Positions 1 to 8,070 are shown, counted from the first letter of the stretch. The stretch: 36,227 bases of DNA from an uncultured Bacteroides sp. (GCA_945607605.1 CALYZE010000023.1:1-36227); one strand, 5' to 3'. Made by a program: numbers and translations. The notes: generated by a model not told the origin, from the letters alone.

Positions 1-255
1 TCACTAAAGTCATATCTTCGGAAAAACTGACACTGCATTTATCATATGATGGAGGGCCCCTATTAACTTATTCATCGGTTTCTTTTATTTGTTGTTAGAT
101 ATGAGTTCGGATTCAAGATCACAAAAATACTTTATTCCAATTGTAAATCCAAGTAAATGGAATAAAGAGAAAACGAGCCTTATGTAACCGTTTTGTAATA
201 TTAAAGATAGCAAAACTAAGGTTTTTTACCACTATTATTGGAATAATATGAATTT
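1..255. other. Left edge, no confident gene
   Basis: I see no gene here that I can support. One frame is open from the edge to a TAG at 93-95. Another is open from 50 to a TAA at 185-187, with an ATG at 101 that would give only 28 residues. The second frame reads as a hydrophobic stretch followed by a charged tail, so it could be the decayed 3' end of a gene lying to the left. AT-rich spacer follows from about 190. Confidence 0.3.
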
Positions 256-277
256 TTATATGTTGTACAACATATAA
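256..277. promoter_or_regulatory. 22-bp perfect palindrome, probable operator
   Basis: This is a perfect inverted repeat with no spacer; its central 16 bases are TATGTTGTACAACATA (259-274). It ends 15 bases before the -7 box at 293-300 and so covers the usual -33 position. That placement is typical of a dimeric repressor site. The regulator is unknown; the small downstream gene might itself be involved. Confidence 0.6.
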
Positions 278-292
278 TCTAAATAAAATTCG

Positions 293-300
293 TATCTTTG
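293..300 (+). promoter_or_regulatory. -7 promoter box of the 46-residue gene
   Basis: TATCTTTG matches the Bacteroides TAnnTTTG consensus. Transcription would start near 306, leaving a leader of about 68 bases before the ATG at 374. The leader contains a purine-rich GGAAGG a little upstream of the start. Confidence 0.7.
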
Positions 301-373
301 CAGTGTCAAAAGAAAAAAAATAAAGATGTAAAACTAGCTTTTCGAAACGCGGAAGGCAAAAAATTAGACGATT

Positions 374-514
374 ATGAAAAAGAATGCAAATGAAATTTTT
401 ATGTTACAGTACCGTATCAAACGCTATCAAGCAATGGGAAACGGAACAATGTGCCAAGCTTTAAATGGCAAACTTCAAAAACTGCTTGCAGAGCAGTCAC
501 ACATTACCATGTAA
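374..514 (+). CDS. Small basic protein of 46 residues, unknown
   Basis: The ATG at 374 opens a 46-codon frame ending in TAA at 512-514. I do not recognise the family. The product is basic and has no signal peptide or membrane segment. It begins MKKNANEIFML, has a central IKRYQAMGNG segment and a helix-like KLQKLLAEQ near the end. Support for a real gene comes from context: a consensus -7 box at 293-300, a 22-bp palindrome over the promoter, and a strong intrinsic terminator 26 bases after the stop. Together these make a complete, separately regulated unit. It could be a small regulator or stress protein, but that is inference. It could also be part of a short regulatory RNA, since the whole unit spans under 300 bases. 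Confidence 0.6.
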   Translation: MKKNANEIFMLQYRIKRYQAMGNGTMCQALNGKLQKLLAEQSHITM

Positions 515-540
515 ACAACACTTTTAAATAAAATGAATGA

Positions 541-574
541 GGGCGGGAAACTGAAAAGTTTCCCGCCCTTTTCT
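541..574 (+). terminator. Intrinsic terminator of the 46-residue gene
   Basis: A perfect 12-bp GC-rich stem, GGGCGGGAAACT (541-552) with AGTTTCCCGCCC (557-568), has a GAAA tetraloop and is followed by TTTTCTTT. It also separates this unit from the convergent yccF gene ending at 585 and may act in both directions. Confidence 0.9.
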
Positions 575-584
575 TTATCAGATG

Positions 585-953
585 CTACACAATATCTTTA
601 CCAAAAGGCGTGAGAGCCACAGTTGCTAATTTAAAATGCTGTATACCAAACGGGATGCCAATAATAGTAATACACAATAGTAAACCGAAAAACAGATGAG
701 ATAGACAAATCCAAATGCCTCCTAAGAAAATCCACAATACATTCATTACCAGGTAGAGACAACCATTTGAGCGCACTCCACTACGCACTTCTTTACCAAA
801 AGGCCACAAAGCAAGGCCCGCTAACTTCAACGTTTGCATACCAAAAGGAATGCCAACGATGGTAAGCATAAGCAAAAGGCTGGCTATGACATATTCTATA
901 GCAGTGAGAAGGCCACCGAATATCAGCCACAATACATTCATCAAACATCCCAT
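585..953 (-). CDS. yccF: YccF-family inner-membrane protein
   Basis: This is a 122-residue membrane protein of the YccF domain family, whose function is poorly known. The protein contains two similar halves, each with the signature MNVLW followed by a glycine-rich hydrophobic helix and then GIPFG and a PFGK motif. This internal duplication is characteristic of the family. I chose the ATG at 953 (MGCLMNVLW) because a -7 box lies at 988-981, which puts transcription start near 975. A longer frame beginning at 983 would start upstream of the transcript. The gene follows dinB by 63 bases on the same strand but has its own promoter. Confidence 0.85.
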   Translation of the reverse strand: MGCLMNVLWLIFGGLLTAIEYVIASLLLMLTIVGIPFGMQTLKLAGLALWPFGKEVRSGVRSNGCLYLVMNVLWIFLGGIWICLSHLFFGLLLCITIIGIPFGIQHFKLATVALTPFGKDIV

Positions 954-980
954 ATCTCTATTCTTTTTCTGTTTTAGGCA

Positions 981-988
981 CAAATATA
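981..988 (-). promoter_or_regulatory. -7 promoter box of yccF
   Basis: TATATTTG read on the minus strand (988 to 981) fits TAnnTTTG and lies 27 bases upstream of the chosen ATG. It decides the start of yccF. Confidence 0.6.
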
Positions 989-1016
989 GGATAATTCTTT
1001 AATATATACTCCTCTT

Positions 1017-2108
1017 TTACCAATCACTGAATTCAAAACTCAGTTGTTCCCAAACTTCGCCTTTCTCTTCTTCTTCGCGTGGGTTAGAAACAGATAATCC
1101 AATCAAGCGGATGGGATGTTGCTCATAATCGACTTCCTTCAATAATTGTTTCGCTAAGGGTAAAATAACCTCCAAGGTAGTCAGTTCCTTCGGTTGAGTG
1201 ATGCTGCGCGTGATCTGATTGAAATCATGAAATTTAATTTTCAGCGTCAACGTATTTCCTCGGAATTTTTTAGGAGCCAAGCGCCCTACCAGTTCTACTG
1301 CTACATGATATAATTCGATGATTACCGAAGAATGTTTGTTAATGTCTTTTTCTAAAGTATGCTCGCATCCGATGGATTTACGAATACGTATCGCCTCTAC
1401 CGGACGTAAATCAATACCCCGCGAAAAGTCATAATAAACCGCTCCCATCTTACCGAATTCTCGAGCCAACAAGTCTAAAGAACGAGTACGCAGCTGTTCC
1501 CCATTATGAATACCTAAAGAATGCATTTTTTTTGCCGTGACCGGTCCTACACCCCAGAAACGTTCGATGGGTAAACGAGCTATAAACTTCAAAGATTGAT
1601 CAGGATGAATTGTACACAATCCGTCAGGCTTGCGATAGTCTGAAGCAATCTTGGCAAGAAACTTATTATAAGACACACCGGCCGAAGCAACCAGATTCAG
1701 CCTTTCCTTTATCTTTTGCTTGATTTCTTTGGCAATATCCACCGCCAACAAAATTCCAGGTTTATTTTCCGTTACATCCAGAAACGCTTCATCGAGAGAA
1801 AGTGGTTCGATGATATCGGTATATTCATGAAAGATCTCATGAATCTGACGGGAAACGGCTTGATATTCTTCCATTCTTCCAGGAACGAAGATCAGTTGAG
1901 GACAAAGTCGCTTTGCTTTTAATGAAGACATGGCAGAACGTACTCCAAAACGACGCGCTTCGTAACTGGCAGCTGCCACCACGCCCCGCTCTTCTGCATG
2001 CCCCACAGCAACCGGTTTCCCTCGCAGTTCGGGATTATCCCGCTGCTCTACCGAGGCATAAAATGCATCCATATCTATGTGAATAATCTTCCGTTCGATC
2101 ATGGTCAT
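1017..2108 (-). CDS. dinB: DNA polymerase IV (Y family)
   Basis: This error-prone translesion polymerase has 363 residues, the normal size. The Y-family catalytic residues are visible: D12 in IDMDAFYASVE and the D106-E107 pair in SLDEAFLDV. Tyr17 occupies the steric-gate position that excludes ribonucleotides. The helix-hairpin-helix region (VGPVTAKKM) and the little-finger domain follow. The C-terminus has QLSFEF, which fits the beta-clamp binding motif of this family. The ATG at 2108 is preceded by GGGAG at a good distance, which favours it over the second ATG at 2102. The gene starts 24 bases after the MATE gene stop and has its own -7 box. I saw no LexA-type operator that I could verify. 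Confidence 0.95.
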   Translation of the reverse strand: MTMIERKIIHIDMDAFYASVEQRDNPELRGKPVAVGHAEERGVVAAASYEARRFGVRSAMSSLKAKRLCPQLIFVPGRMEEYQAVSRQIHEIFHEYTDIIEPLSLDEAFLDVTENKPGILLAVDIAKEIKQKIKERLNLVASAGVSYNKFLAKIASDYRKPDGLCTIHPDQSLKFIARLPIERFWGVGPVTAKKMHSLGIHNGEQLRTRSLDLLAREFGKMGAVYYDFSRGIDLRPVEAIRIRKSIGCEHTLEKDINKHSSVIIELYHVAVELVGRLAPKKFRGNTLTLKIKFHDFNQITRSITQPKELTTLEVILPLAKQLLKEVDYEQHPIRLIGLSVSNPREEEEKGEVWEQLSFEFSDW

Positions 2109-2122
2109 CGTAACTCCCGATA

Positions 2123-2130
2123 CAAAGATA
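2123..2130 (-). promoter_or_regulatory. -7 promoter box of dinB
   Basis: TATCTTTG (2130 to 2123, minus) fits TAnnTTTG. It lies between the MATE stop at 2133 and the dinB ATG at 2108, implying a very short leader. Confidence 0.65.
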
Positions 2131-2132
2131 CA

Positions 2133-3479
2133 CTATTTTTTCTTCACTTGTAATATCCGACGATAGACATAAATGAAAGCAGGAATCAAGAAAGCATTTG
2201 CAAAAATCCAAGCAGTAGGATCACCAAAGCACACTGCTATGAAACCGAAGGTAGGCACTGCCAACAAACTGACCAATATGCGCGCAATCATTTCTGAAAC
2301 TCCGGAAAGCATGGCAAGGCTTGTAAAACCAACTCCTTGAATGGTGTAACGCAATATACACAACAGTCCCAATGCCGGGAAGAATGAAACGGATACATGC
2401 AGAAATAGTTCCGTATTGTGCAAAACCTCTAACTCCGACGCCTCCACAAAGAGCAAGGCAAATGTTTTGGCTCCCAGCATCAATACACAGAAGGTAAAAG
2501 TCCAATAAAGAATCATCATCAAAGCGCTCGCTTTCACTCCCATCCAGATACGCTCAGGCTTGCCGGCACCATAGTTCTGTCCGCTATAAGTAGCCATTGC
2601 CATTCCCAAACTCTCAAACGGACACATAAAGAACATTTTGATTCGTATGGCGGCCGTAAATGCAGCGACACATGCCGTGCCCAAGGCATTATTGGCACTT
2701 TGCAGCATAATGCTGCCGATAGCCGTAATGGAAAACTGCAATCCCATCGGTACGCCGATATACATCAACGTCCGCGCCAACGCTTTGTCGAATTTTCTTT
2801 CAGTAGAGGTTGCTTTCAATATCTCGAAATGCCTCATCATATAAAAGTAGCACAACATAGCCGATACACCCTGTGATAGCACCGTGGCTATAGCTGCACC
2901 TGCCACACCCCAGTCTAAGACAAGAATGAAAAACAAATCCAGCAGAATATTCAATACCGTAGAGAAAAGCAAAAACCAGAATGGCGTCTTGCTATCTCCG
3001 ACAGCACGAATGATGCTGGATAACAAATTATAAAAGAAAGTGCAGGGAACCCCTATAAAGGTAATTAAGAGATAATAATAAGCCTCCGTAAATATACTTT
3101 CCGGAGTTCTCATCATGCGAAGAATATCTGCGCAAAAAACACTCGTTACGACAGCGATCATTACTGACATTACAGCAGCCAACTGCAGGCTGACAGCCAC
3201 ATATCGGCGCATCGTACTGTAATCTCTTGCTCCAAATTTCTGAGCAACCGGAATGCCGAAACCTCCGCAACATCCATTACAAAAGCCCAGAATAAGAAAT
3301 ACGACTGAAGTGCTTGCTCCAACTGATGCCAAAGCATTAATACCTAAAAAACGACCCACAATCGCTGCATCTACCAACGAATAAGTTTGTTGCAGCAAAT
3401 TACCGAGTAGTAATGGTAAAGTAAAGTTGAAAATTAACGGAAGCGCTTTGCCTTCGGTCATTTCTTTGGATGTAGCCAT
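2133..3479 (-). CDS. MATE-family multidrug efflux transporter
   Basis: This 448-residue protein has twelve predicted hydrophobic segments in two homologous halves, the layout of MATE exporters, which expel cationic drugs in exchange for Na+ or H+ across the inner membrane. Typical sequences include the N-terminal LPLIFNFTLPLLLGNLLQQ-like helix, a VGRFLG-type motif after the first helices, and GVPMGLQ opening the second half. The start is set at 3479 (MATSKEM) because a -7 box at 3513-3506 puts transcription start downstream of the longer frame at 3506. The substrate cannot be told from sequence. The family-level call is firm. Confidence 0.92.
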   Translation of the reverse strand: MATSKEMTEGKALPLIFNFTLPLLLGNLLQQTYSLVDAAIVGRFLGINALASVGASTSVVFLILGFCNGCCGGFGIPVAQKFGARDYSTMRRYVAVSLQLAAVMSVMIAVVTSVFCADILRMMRTPESIFTEAYYYLLITFIGVPCTFFYNLLSSIIRAVGDSKTPFWFLLFSTVLNILLDLFFILVLDWGVAGAAIATVLSQGVSAMLCYFYMMRHFEILKATSTERKFDKALARTLMYIGVPMGLQFSITAIGSIMLQSANNALGTACVAAFTAAIRIKMFFMCPFESLGMAMATYSGQNYGAGKPERIWMGVKASALMMILYWTFTFCVLMLGAKTFALLFVEASELEVLHNTELFLHVSVSFFPALGLLCILRYTIQGVGFTSLAMLSGVSEMIARILVSLLAVPTFGFIAVCFGDPTAWIFANAFLIPAFIYVYRRILQVKKK

Positions 3480-3505
3480 AAATCTATGTTCCCTAAAGTC
3501 GGGCA

Positions 3506-3513
3506 CAAAAGTA
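3506..3513 (-). promoter_or_regulatory. -7 promoter box of the MATE gene
   Basis: TACTTTTG (3513 to 3506, minus) fits TAnnTTTG. It rules out the longer reading frame starting at 3506 and supports the ATG at 3479. Confidence 0.65.
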
Positions 3514-3564
3514 GTAAAAGATAGGCTTACAAGGGTTGATAAAGATCAAAAGATTCACGCATCT

Positions 3565-4275
3565 TTATAATCGGTCGACCTCTTTTAATACGGAGCTCTG
3601 AGCTAGATAATCAGGAGCCTCAGCATAAATATACATTACGCTCCCTCCTTTGATGGCATCAATAATGGGGCGAGACAGTTTTTGCGGCACAGCAGGACAA
3701 CCGAAGCTTCTGCCTAAACGTCCTCCTTTGCTCACTACCGAAGGATTGGCATAAGCTGCCCCGTGCATGACAATGGCACGCTCGCGGGCGCGATCATTAA
3801 TACCTTTTTCCAAACCATTTAAAATGAGTGAGTAGCCGTTTCTACCTTGATAGGTAGACTCTGTGAGGTAAAATCCTAAAGAACTTTTATAAGAACCGTA
3901 TTCGTTGGAAAAAGAAGTAGCATAATTGCTCCCACTATTCTTGCCATGAGAGACCACAGACGAAAAAAGCAATCTGCGCTGTTTCATATCGAACACATAC
4001 AAGCGTTTGTCTGTGGAAGGACGGGAAAAATCAATCAAAGTCAGAATGTCTTTCCCTCGATTCTCTATTTTATTATACCCTGCCACTGCCTGGCGGAAAG
4101 CTTTCCAATTGACTATCCCTTCCAAATCCATGGAGCAATAAAGTTCGGCACAAGCTTTGGATTCAACCATAGCTTCCGATTCAGGGCCTTCGCTTACACC
4201 GGGCACGGGCTTACCACCCCAGAACAAAGAACAAGGAAGAAATAAGAATAAGATGAATGAGATAAATCGCTGCAT
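3565..4275 (-). CDS. Murein L,D-transpeptidase catalytic domain protein (YkuD_2 type)
   Basis: This 236-residue exported protein has an N-terminal hydrophobic segment (residues 5-19) that is probably a signal sequence, possibly a lipoprotein signal with Cys15. The C-terminal half has the catalytic signature of the YkuD_2 family: HGAAYANP with His171, then GRSFGCPAV with Cys193 as the likely nucleophile. Such enzymes are expected to act on peptidoglycan peptides in the periplasm. The middle region (DFSRPSTDKRLYVFDM, then VSHGKNSG) also matches the family. The gene is monocistronic as far as I can see, with its own -7 box, and is followed on the same strand by the MATE gene after 85 bases. Confidence 0.88.
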   Translation of the reverse strand: MQRFISFILFLFLPCSLFWGGKPVPGVSEGPESEAMVESKACAELYCSMDLEGIVNWKAFRQAVAGYNKIENRGKDILTLIDFSRPSTDKRLYVFDMKQRRLLFSSVVSHGKNSGSNYATSFSNEYGSYKSSLGFYLTESTYQGRNGYSLILNGLEKGINDRARERAIVMHGAAYANPSVVSKGGRLGRSFGCPAVPQKLSRPIIDAIKGGSVMYIYAEAPDYLAQSSVLKEVDRL

Positions 4276-4303
4276 AATACTTCTGAACAGAAAAATGATG
4301 GGA

Positions 4304-4311
4304 CAAAGTTA
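4304..4311 (-). promoter_or_regulatory. -7 promoter box of the YkuD_2 gene
   Basis: TAACTTTG (4311 to 4304, minus) fits TAnnTTTG, 28 bases upstream of the ATG at 4275. Confidence 0.65.
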
Positions 4312-4360
4312 TCGTTTTTCCTTCATACATCTACCACACAGATAGTTAAAAAAAATAAGC

Positions 4361-5401
4361 CTATTCAATAACGACTACTAAAGAGCGCTCCACAGGCGCC
4401 CATTCAAAAATAAATTGAGCATGCGAAGTGGCATTACGTACGCACATGTGTGAACGGGGCGTCGTGCCTAACGAGGCACTGTACTCAATCATAGCGGTAC
4501 GAGGTACATTGACCGGCACTCCATGTATATAAGCTCCATTCGTAAAACGGCTTGCATAAGGTGCATACCCTCCTGTTTCGGAAGAACCATCTTTCAGAAA
4601 GACCATACGTGACTTCTGCTGCTGAAGTAAATACATACCCAATGGGGTTTCCTGTGCATAAGGCGGAGCACGTCGTCCGGTAGTAGCCGGATTCATACTA
4701 CGTATTTTCCATTCATTCTTGCCGATACGCTCCAGTGCAGTAATATTTTGATCCAAACGATCGACAAAAACAACATGGTTAAAAAGGATCGTATCACTCA
4801 GCAACTTCAAGTAACGACGGGGTGCCCACCATTCATTTTCAAGAGTGGCAGGACGTATTCGGTAAAAACCTCCTTCCTCTCCCACTAAATGTGCCAAAGT
4901 TCCATCCCTTCCATAGCGCTCGGGAACTACGGTGTCAGTAAGCAAATACAGCGGAACGGACTGATAGCGTTCCACTCCCAGCGTATCGGATATACGACGA
5001 TAAGCATCTCTGACAAACTGACGCACCAAAGGAGCTTCTCGGTTCTGATTCTTATAATTCTGGAGTACAACCCATCTTGCAGTGTCTCGCTGCATATTTT
5101 CAATATAAGCCAAACAGTTGCGTATCACTTCCCACTTGAAGGACCGTACCGTATCTTTATATGGATAAGAGTCTTCCAGTGTGTATTGATCATACAATAA
5201 ATCCTTAGTCAGGATAATATCAGCAGCAGTCAGTAATTTCTCTTTAAAAGGGAGGGTTATGACTACCGTGTCAGCTACGGTAGAATCCGCAAGAATCGCC
5301 TCCGGCACGACAATCGATGCGGAATTTCCCTGCCAGTCTCGACAACCGGCAAAGGATACGTATATAATAGCCATACAGGCCCAGAAGAATAAACGCTTCA
5401 T
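4361..5401 (-). CDS. Lipoprotein with L,D-transpeptidase (YkuD-like) domain
   Basis: This is a 346-residue lipoprotein. The N-terminus MKRLFFWACMAIIYVSFAGC is a signal peptide ending in a lipobox with Cys20. The C-terminal part resembles YkuD L,D-transpeptidases: YIHGVPVN with His293 and then RSHMCVRN with Cys320 as the expected nucleophile. The usual glycine before the cysteine (SHGC) is replaced by Met319, and the gap between His293 and the SHxC motif is longer than in the common family. The region before it (about 50-250) I do not recognise. It could crosslink or anchor envelope proteins to peptidoglycan. The neighbour downstream is a second, unrelated transpeptidase type, so this short stretch is devoted to the cell wall. 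Confidence 0.8.
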   Translation of the reverse strand: MKRLFFWACMAIIYVSFAGCRDWQGNSASIVVPEAILADSTVADTVVITLPFKEKLLTAADIILTKDLLYDQYTLEDSYPYKDTVRSFKWEVIRNCLAYIENMQRDTARWVVLQNYKNQNREAPLVRQFVRDAYRRISDTLGVERYQSVPLYLLTDTVVPERYGRDGTLAHLVGEEGGFYRIRPATLENEWWAPRRYLKLLSDTILFNHVVFVDRLDQNITALERIGKNEWKIRSMNPATTGRRAPPYAQETPLGMYLLQQQKSRMVFLKDGSSETGGYAPYASRFTNGAYIHGVPVNVPRTAMIEYSASLGTTPRSHMCVRNATSHAQFIFEWAPVERSLVVVIE

Positions 5402-5414
5402 AGTAATAAAATTA

Positions 5415-5422
5415 CAAAAATA
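5415..5422 (-). promoter_or_regulatory. -7 promoter box of the L,D-transpeptidase lipoprotein gene
   Basis: TATTTTTG (5422 to 5415, minus) fits TAnnTTTG and lies 14 bases upstream of the ATG at 5401. The promoter is divergent to that of the metal ATPase. Confidence 0.55.
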
Positions 5423-5528
5423 TAATTTATTTTGTATTTAATAACCATCATCCCCTACTAATTGTTGCATAATGAATCACACATCTATCTTTTTTTTTCG
5501 GATAGCATAGAAAGTTAATATACCACTT

Positions 5529-5543
5529 TGCAACTTGGTTGCA
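5529..5543. promoter_or_regulatory. Inverted repeat, probable operator of the metal export pair
   Basis: TGCAAC-TTG-GTTGCA is a perfect 6-3-6 inverted repeat. The central TTG (5535-5537) stands 18 bases before the -7 box at 5556-5563, so the dyad sits directly on the -33 element. The downstream operon encodes a Fur-family regulator, which suggests autoregulation; that link is inference. Confidence 0.65.
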
Positions 5544-5555
5544 TTTCCTATTCTC

Positions 5556-5563
5556 TATCTTTG
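5556..5563 (+). promoter_or_regulatory. -7 promoter box of the metal ATPase operon
   Basis: TATCTTTG fits TAnnTTTG. It places transcription start near 5569 and so rules out the longer frame beginning at 5539, supporting the ATG at 5584. Confidence 0.75.
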
Positions 5564-5583
5564 TATCAAAAATAAATAACTAT

Positions 5584-7536
5584 ATGGAACAATGTAGCTG
5601 CAAATGCTGTGCTTCTGACAATATACCCTTGCAAAAGACTCCGGTAAATGTCAACCCTTTCAAGTATTATTGGAGAATCCTATTATCCGCACTACTCCTT
5701 TTCAGCGGACTCATCATAGGCGCAATGGACATTGCTGTCTTTCAAGAAAAGCAAATAGCTTTCACTTGGTATCTACTGGCCTATTTGCCGGTGGCTCTTC
5801 CGGTGATAAAAGAAGCCTGGGAAAGCATTCTACAAAAGGAGCTCTTTAGTGAATTTACACTGATGTCCATCGCTACGTTCGGCGCTTTCTATATTGGAGA
5901 GTATCCCGAAGGAGTAGCCGTAATGCTTTTCTACTCTTTGGGAGAGTTATTTCAGAGCAAGGCAGTGAATAAAGCCAAACGAAGCATTAGTGCTCTGCTG
6001 GATGTTAGACCGGAAACAGCAACCGTTATCAGGGATAATCAATCGGTTGTTGAGACCCCTCAGCAAGTGCAAATCGATGAAATCATCGAAGTAAAAGCCG
6101 GGGAGCGCGTACCTCTGGACGGCATGATGCTAAGCGAAGTGGCTGCCTTTAACACTTCTGCGCTGACGGGAGAAAGCATCCCTCGTCATATTCGGAAAGG
6201 CGAAGAAGTACTTGCCGGCATGATTGTGACTGATAAAGTCGTGAGGATACAAGTGTTGAAGCCTTTTGAAAAAAGCACCTTGGCACGAATCTTGGAACTG
6301 GTACAGAATGCATCGGAACGAAAAGCTCCGGCAGAACTGTTTATCCGAAAATTTGCTCGTATCTACACACCAATAGTGACCGGATTGGCTGTGTTCATTG
6401 TATTGCTTCCCTTTCTGTATTCATTGATAGATATACAGTTCCTTTTCGTTTTCAATGACTGGCTTTACCGGGCATTGGTATTTTTGGTAATCTCTTGCCC
6501 GTGCGCTTTGGTTGTCAGTATTCCATTAGGATATTTCGGAGGCATAGGTGCAGCGTCCCGTCTCGGGATTTTGTTTAAAGGAGGCAATTACCTGGATGCC
6601 ATCACCAAAATCAATACGGTAGTCTTTGATAAAACAGGAACATTGACTAAAGGAACTTTTGAAGTGCAGTTTTGCCAAACACAACCAGGCATATCCAAAG
6701 AGAAGTTGATACAACTTGCTGCTTCAGTAGAACGTAACAGTACACACCCTATTGCCAAAGCTATTGTAAGCTATGCCGAAAAACAAAATATTACTTTTGT
6801 CTCTACAGAAGAGGTCACAGAAATTGCCGGTTATGGTTTGGAAACATACATGGAGGGAACACGCTTTTTAGTAGGAAACACCCGCCTCTTGTCTAAGTAT
6901 CAAATTCGTTTTCCGGAGGAATTATCTGATATTCCGGATACACTTGTTGCCTGTGCCATCGGAACAGAATATGTCGGTTATTTGTTATTATCAGATACCC
7001 TGAAAGAGGATGCTCTTCAATCCATCAATGCATTGAAGCTTTTAAACATCCATCATATCCAGATTCTTTCGGGAGACAAACAAGCCATTGTGACTAGCTT
7101 TGCACAGAAGTTGGGAATTACCGAAGCATACGGTGATTTGTTGCCTGATGGTAAAGTAAAGCACATGGAGGAATTGAGCCGGGATGCCAAAAAACAAATT
7201 ACTTTTGTAGGTGACGGTATCAATGATGCTCCGGCCCTTGCTCTTAGCAATGTAGGGATTGCTATGGGAGGATTGGGTAGTGATGCTGCCATTGAAACAG
7301 CAGATGTGGTTATCCAGACCGACCAACCCTCAAAGGTAGCAACTGCTATTCGTGTAGGCAAGCAGACTAGGCAAATCATCTGGCAAAACATATCTCTGGC
7401 ATTCGGCGTAAAACTGCTTGTATTGATATTAGGTGCCGGTGGTTTGGCAACGTTGTGGGAAGCCGTGTTTGCCGACGTAGGTGTTGCTCTCATTGCGATA
7501 GTAAATGCTGTACGAATTCAGAAACTTATTAAATAG
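5584..7536 (+). CDS. Zn/Cd/Pb-type P1B ATPase exporter
   Basis: This heavy-metal exporting ATPase of the inner membrane has 650 residues. Visible motifs in order: a cysteine cluster CSCKCC at residues 4-9 instead of a full heavy-metal-associated domain; TGES (195-198, actuator); SCPCAL with the CPC metal site at 305-307; DKTGTLTKG with phosphorylated Asp349; the HP dipeptide at 388-389; GDGINDAP (543-550). FADVGVAL in the last helix (Asp631) matches the ZntA/CadA subgroup, which transports Zn, Cd or Pb rather than Cu. The start at 5584 follows from the promoter. It is co-transcribed with the Fur-family gene 11 bases downstream. The symbol zntA would be reasonable, but the metal is not proven. 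Confidence 0.93.
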   Translation: MEQCSCKCCASDNIPLQKTPVNVNPFKYYWRILLSALLLFSGLIIGAMDIAVFQEKQIAFTWYLLAYLPVALPVIKEAWESILQKELFSEFTLMSIATFGAFYIGEYPEGVAVMLFYSLGELFQSKAVNKAKRSISALLDVRPETATVIRDNQSVVETPQQVQIDEIIEVKAGERVPLDGMMLSEVAAFNTSALTGESIPRHIRKGEEVLAGMIVTDKVVRIQVLKPFEKSTLARILELVQNASERKAPAELFIRKFARIYTPIVTGLAVFIVLLPFLYSLIDIQFLFVFNDWLYRALVFLVISCPCALVVSIPLGYFGGIGAASRLGILFKGGNYLDAITKINTVVFDKTGTLTKGTFEVQFCQTQPGISKEKLIQLAASVERNSTHPIAKAIVSYAEKQNITFVSTEEVTEIAGYGLETYMEGTRFLVGNTRLLSKYQIRFPEELSDIPDTLVACAIGTEYVGYLLLSDTLKEDALQSINALKLLNIHHIQILSGDKQAIVTSFAQKLGITEAYGDLLPDGKVKHMEELSRDAKKQITFVGDGINDAPALALSNVGIAMGGLGSDAAIETADVVIQTDQPSKVATAIRVGKQTRQIIWQNISLAFGVKLLVLILGAGGLATLWEAVFADVGVALIAIVNAVRIQKLIK

Positions 7537-7547
7537 AAGAATGTAGA

Positions 7548-7973
7548 ATGGAAGAAAACCAATGCTTAGACTTATTAAAAAAGAGAAAAATACAACCTAC
7601 TTCCATACGGATCTTAGTACTGCAAGCCATGATGCAGGCCAATCGCTCTGTCTCCTTACTTGATCTTGAAAACATATTGGATACGGTTGATAAATCTACT
7701 ATATTTCGCACGATCACCTTGTTTCTGTCTCATCATCTTGCACACAGCATTGATGACGGAACCGGCTCGTTCAAGTATGCCGTTTGCAGTGATAGTTGTG
7801 CTTGCGAAGTAAATGACCTGCATACTCACTTCCATTGTGAAAAATGCAACAAGACGTTTTGTTTTACCAACATTCCTACCCCGGTTGTGAACCTGCCACA
7901 AGGCTTCACGCTGAATAGTATCAATTATGTACTGAAGGGATTATGTCCGGATTGTGCAAGAAAACACTCATAG
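7548..7973 (+). CDS. Fur-family metal-responsive regulator
   Basis: This 141-residue protein has the usual Fur length. The N-terminal winged helix ends with the recognition helix KSTIFRTITLFL (about 49-60). The C-terminal half has a metal-rich segment, HTHFHCEKC (His92, 94, 96; Cys97, Cys100), and the second structural zinc pair CPDC (Cys133, Cys136). Extra cysteines occur at 80, 84 and 86. It is the second gene of an operon with a Zn/Cd exporter, and an inverted repeat covers the operon promoter, so a role in metal-controlled expression of the pair is likely. Whether it senses Zn, Cd or Fe cannot be told. The start at 7548 leaves an 11-base gap to the ATPase stop. Confidence 0.9.
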   Translation: MEENQCLDLLKKRKIQPTSIRILVLQAMMQANRSVSLLDLENILDTVDKSTIFRTITLFLSHHLAHSIDDGTGSFKYAVCSDSCACEVNDLHTHFHCEKCNKTFCFTNIPTPVVNLPQGFTLNSINYVLKGLCPDCARKHS

Positions 7974-8070
7974 GATCGTCCTTTACTGTTCATTCTAAAC
8001 GATTATTTCCCGATACAAGAAATTGAAAAAAGTGGGTATGACACTTCCAATAGAATTTCATTGGAATTTC
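7974..8070. other. Short spacer before repeat copy 1
   Basis: No gene. Around 8050-8090 there is a run of short direct repeats of TTGGAA/TTCATTGGAA type (for example 8058-8076), which overlaps the left boundary of the long repeat. Confidence 0.4.

Noticed and set aside
1-187. Frameshifted pseudogene at the left edge
   Set aside because: Two short open frames are visible, but neither gives a recognisable motif and the window ends before context could decide.
7042-7493. Minus-strand open frames of 94 and 146 codons
   Set aside because: Both are antisense to the C-terminal motor region of the metal ATPase, whose motifs are clear.
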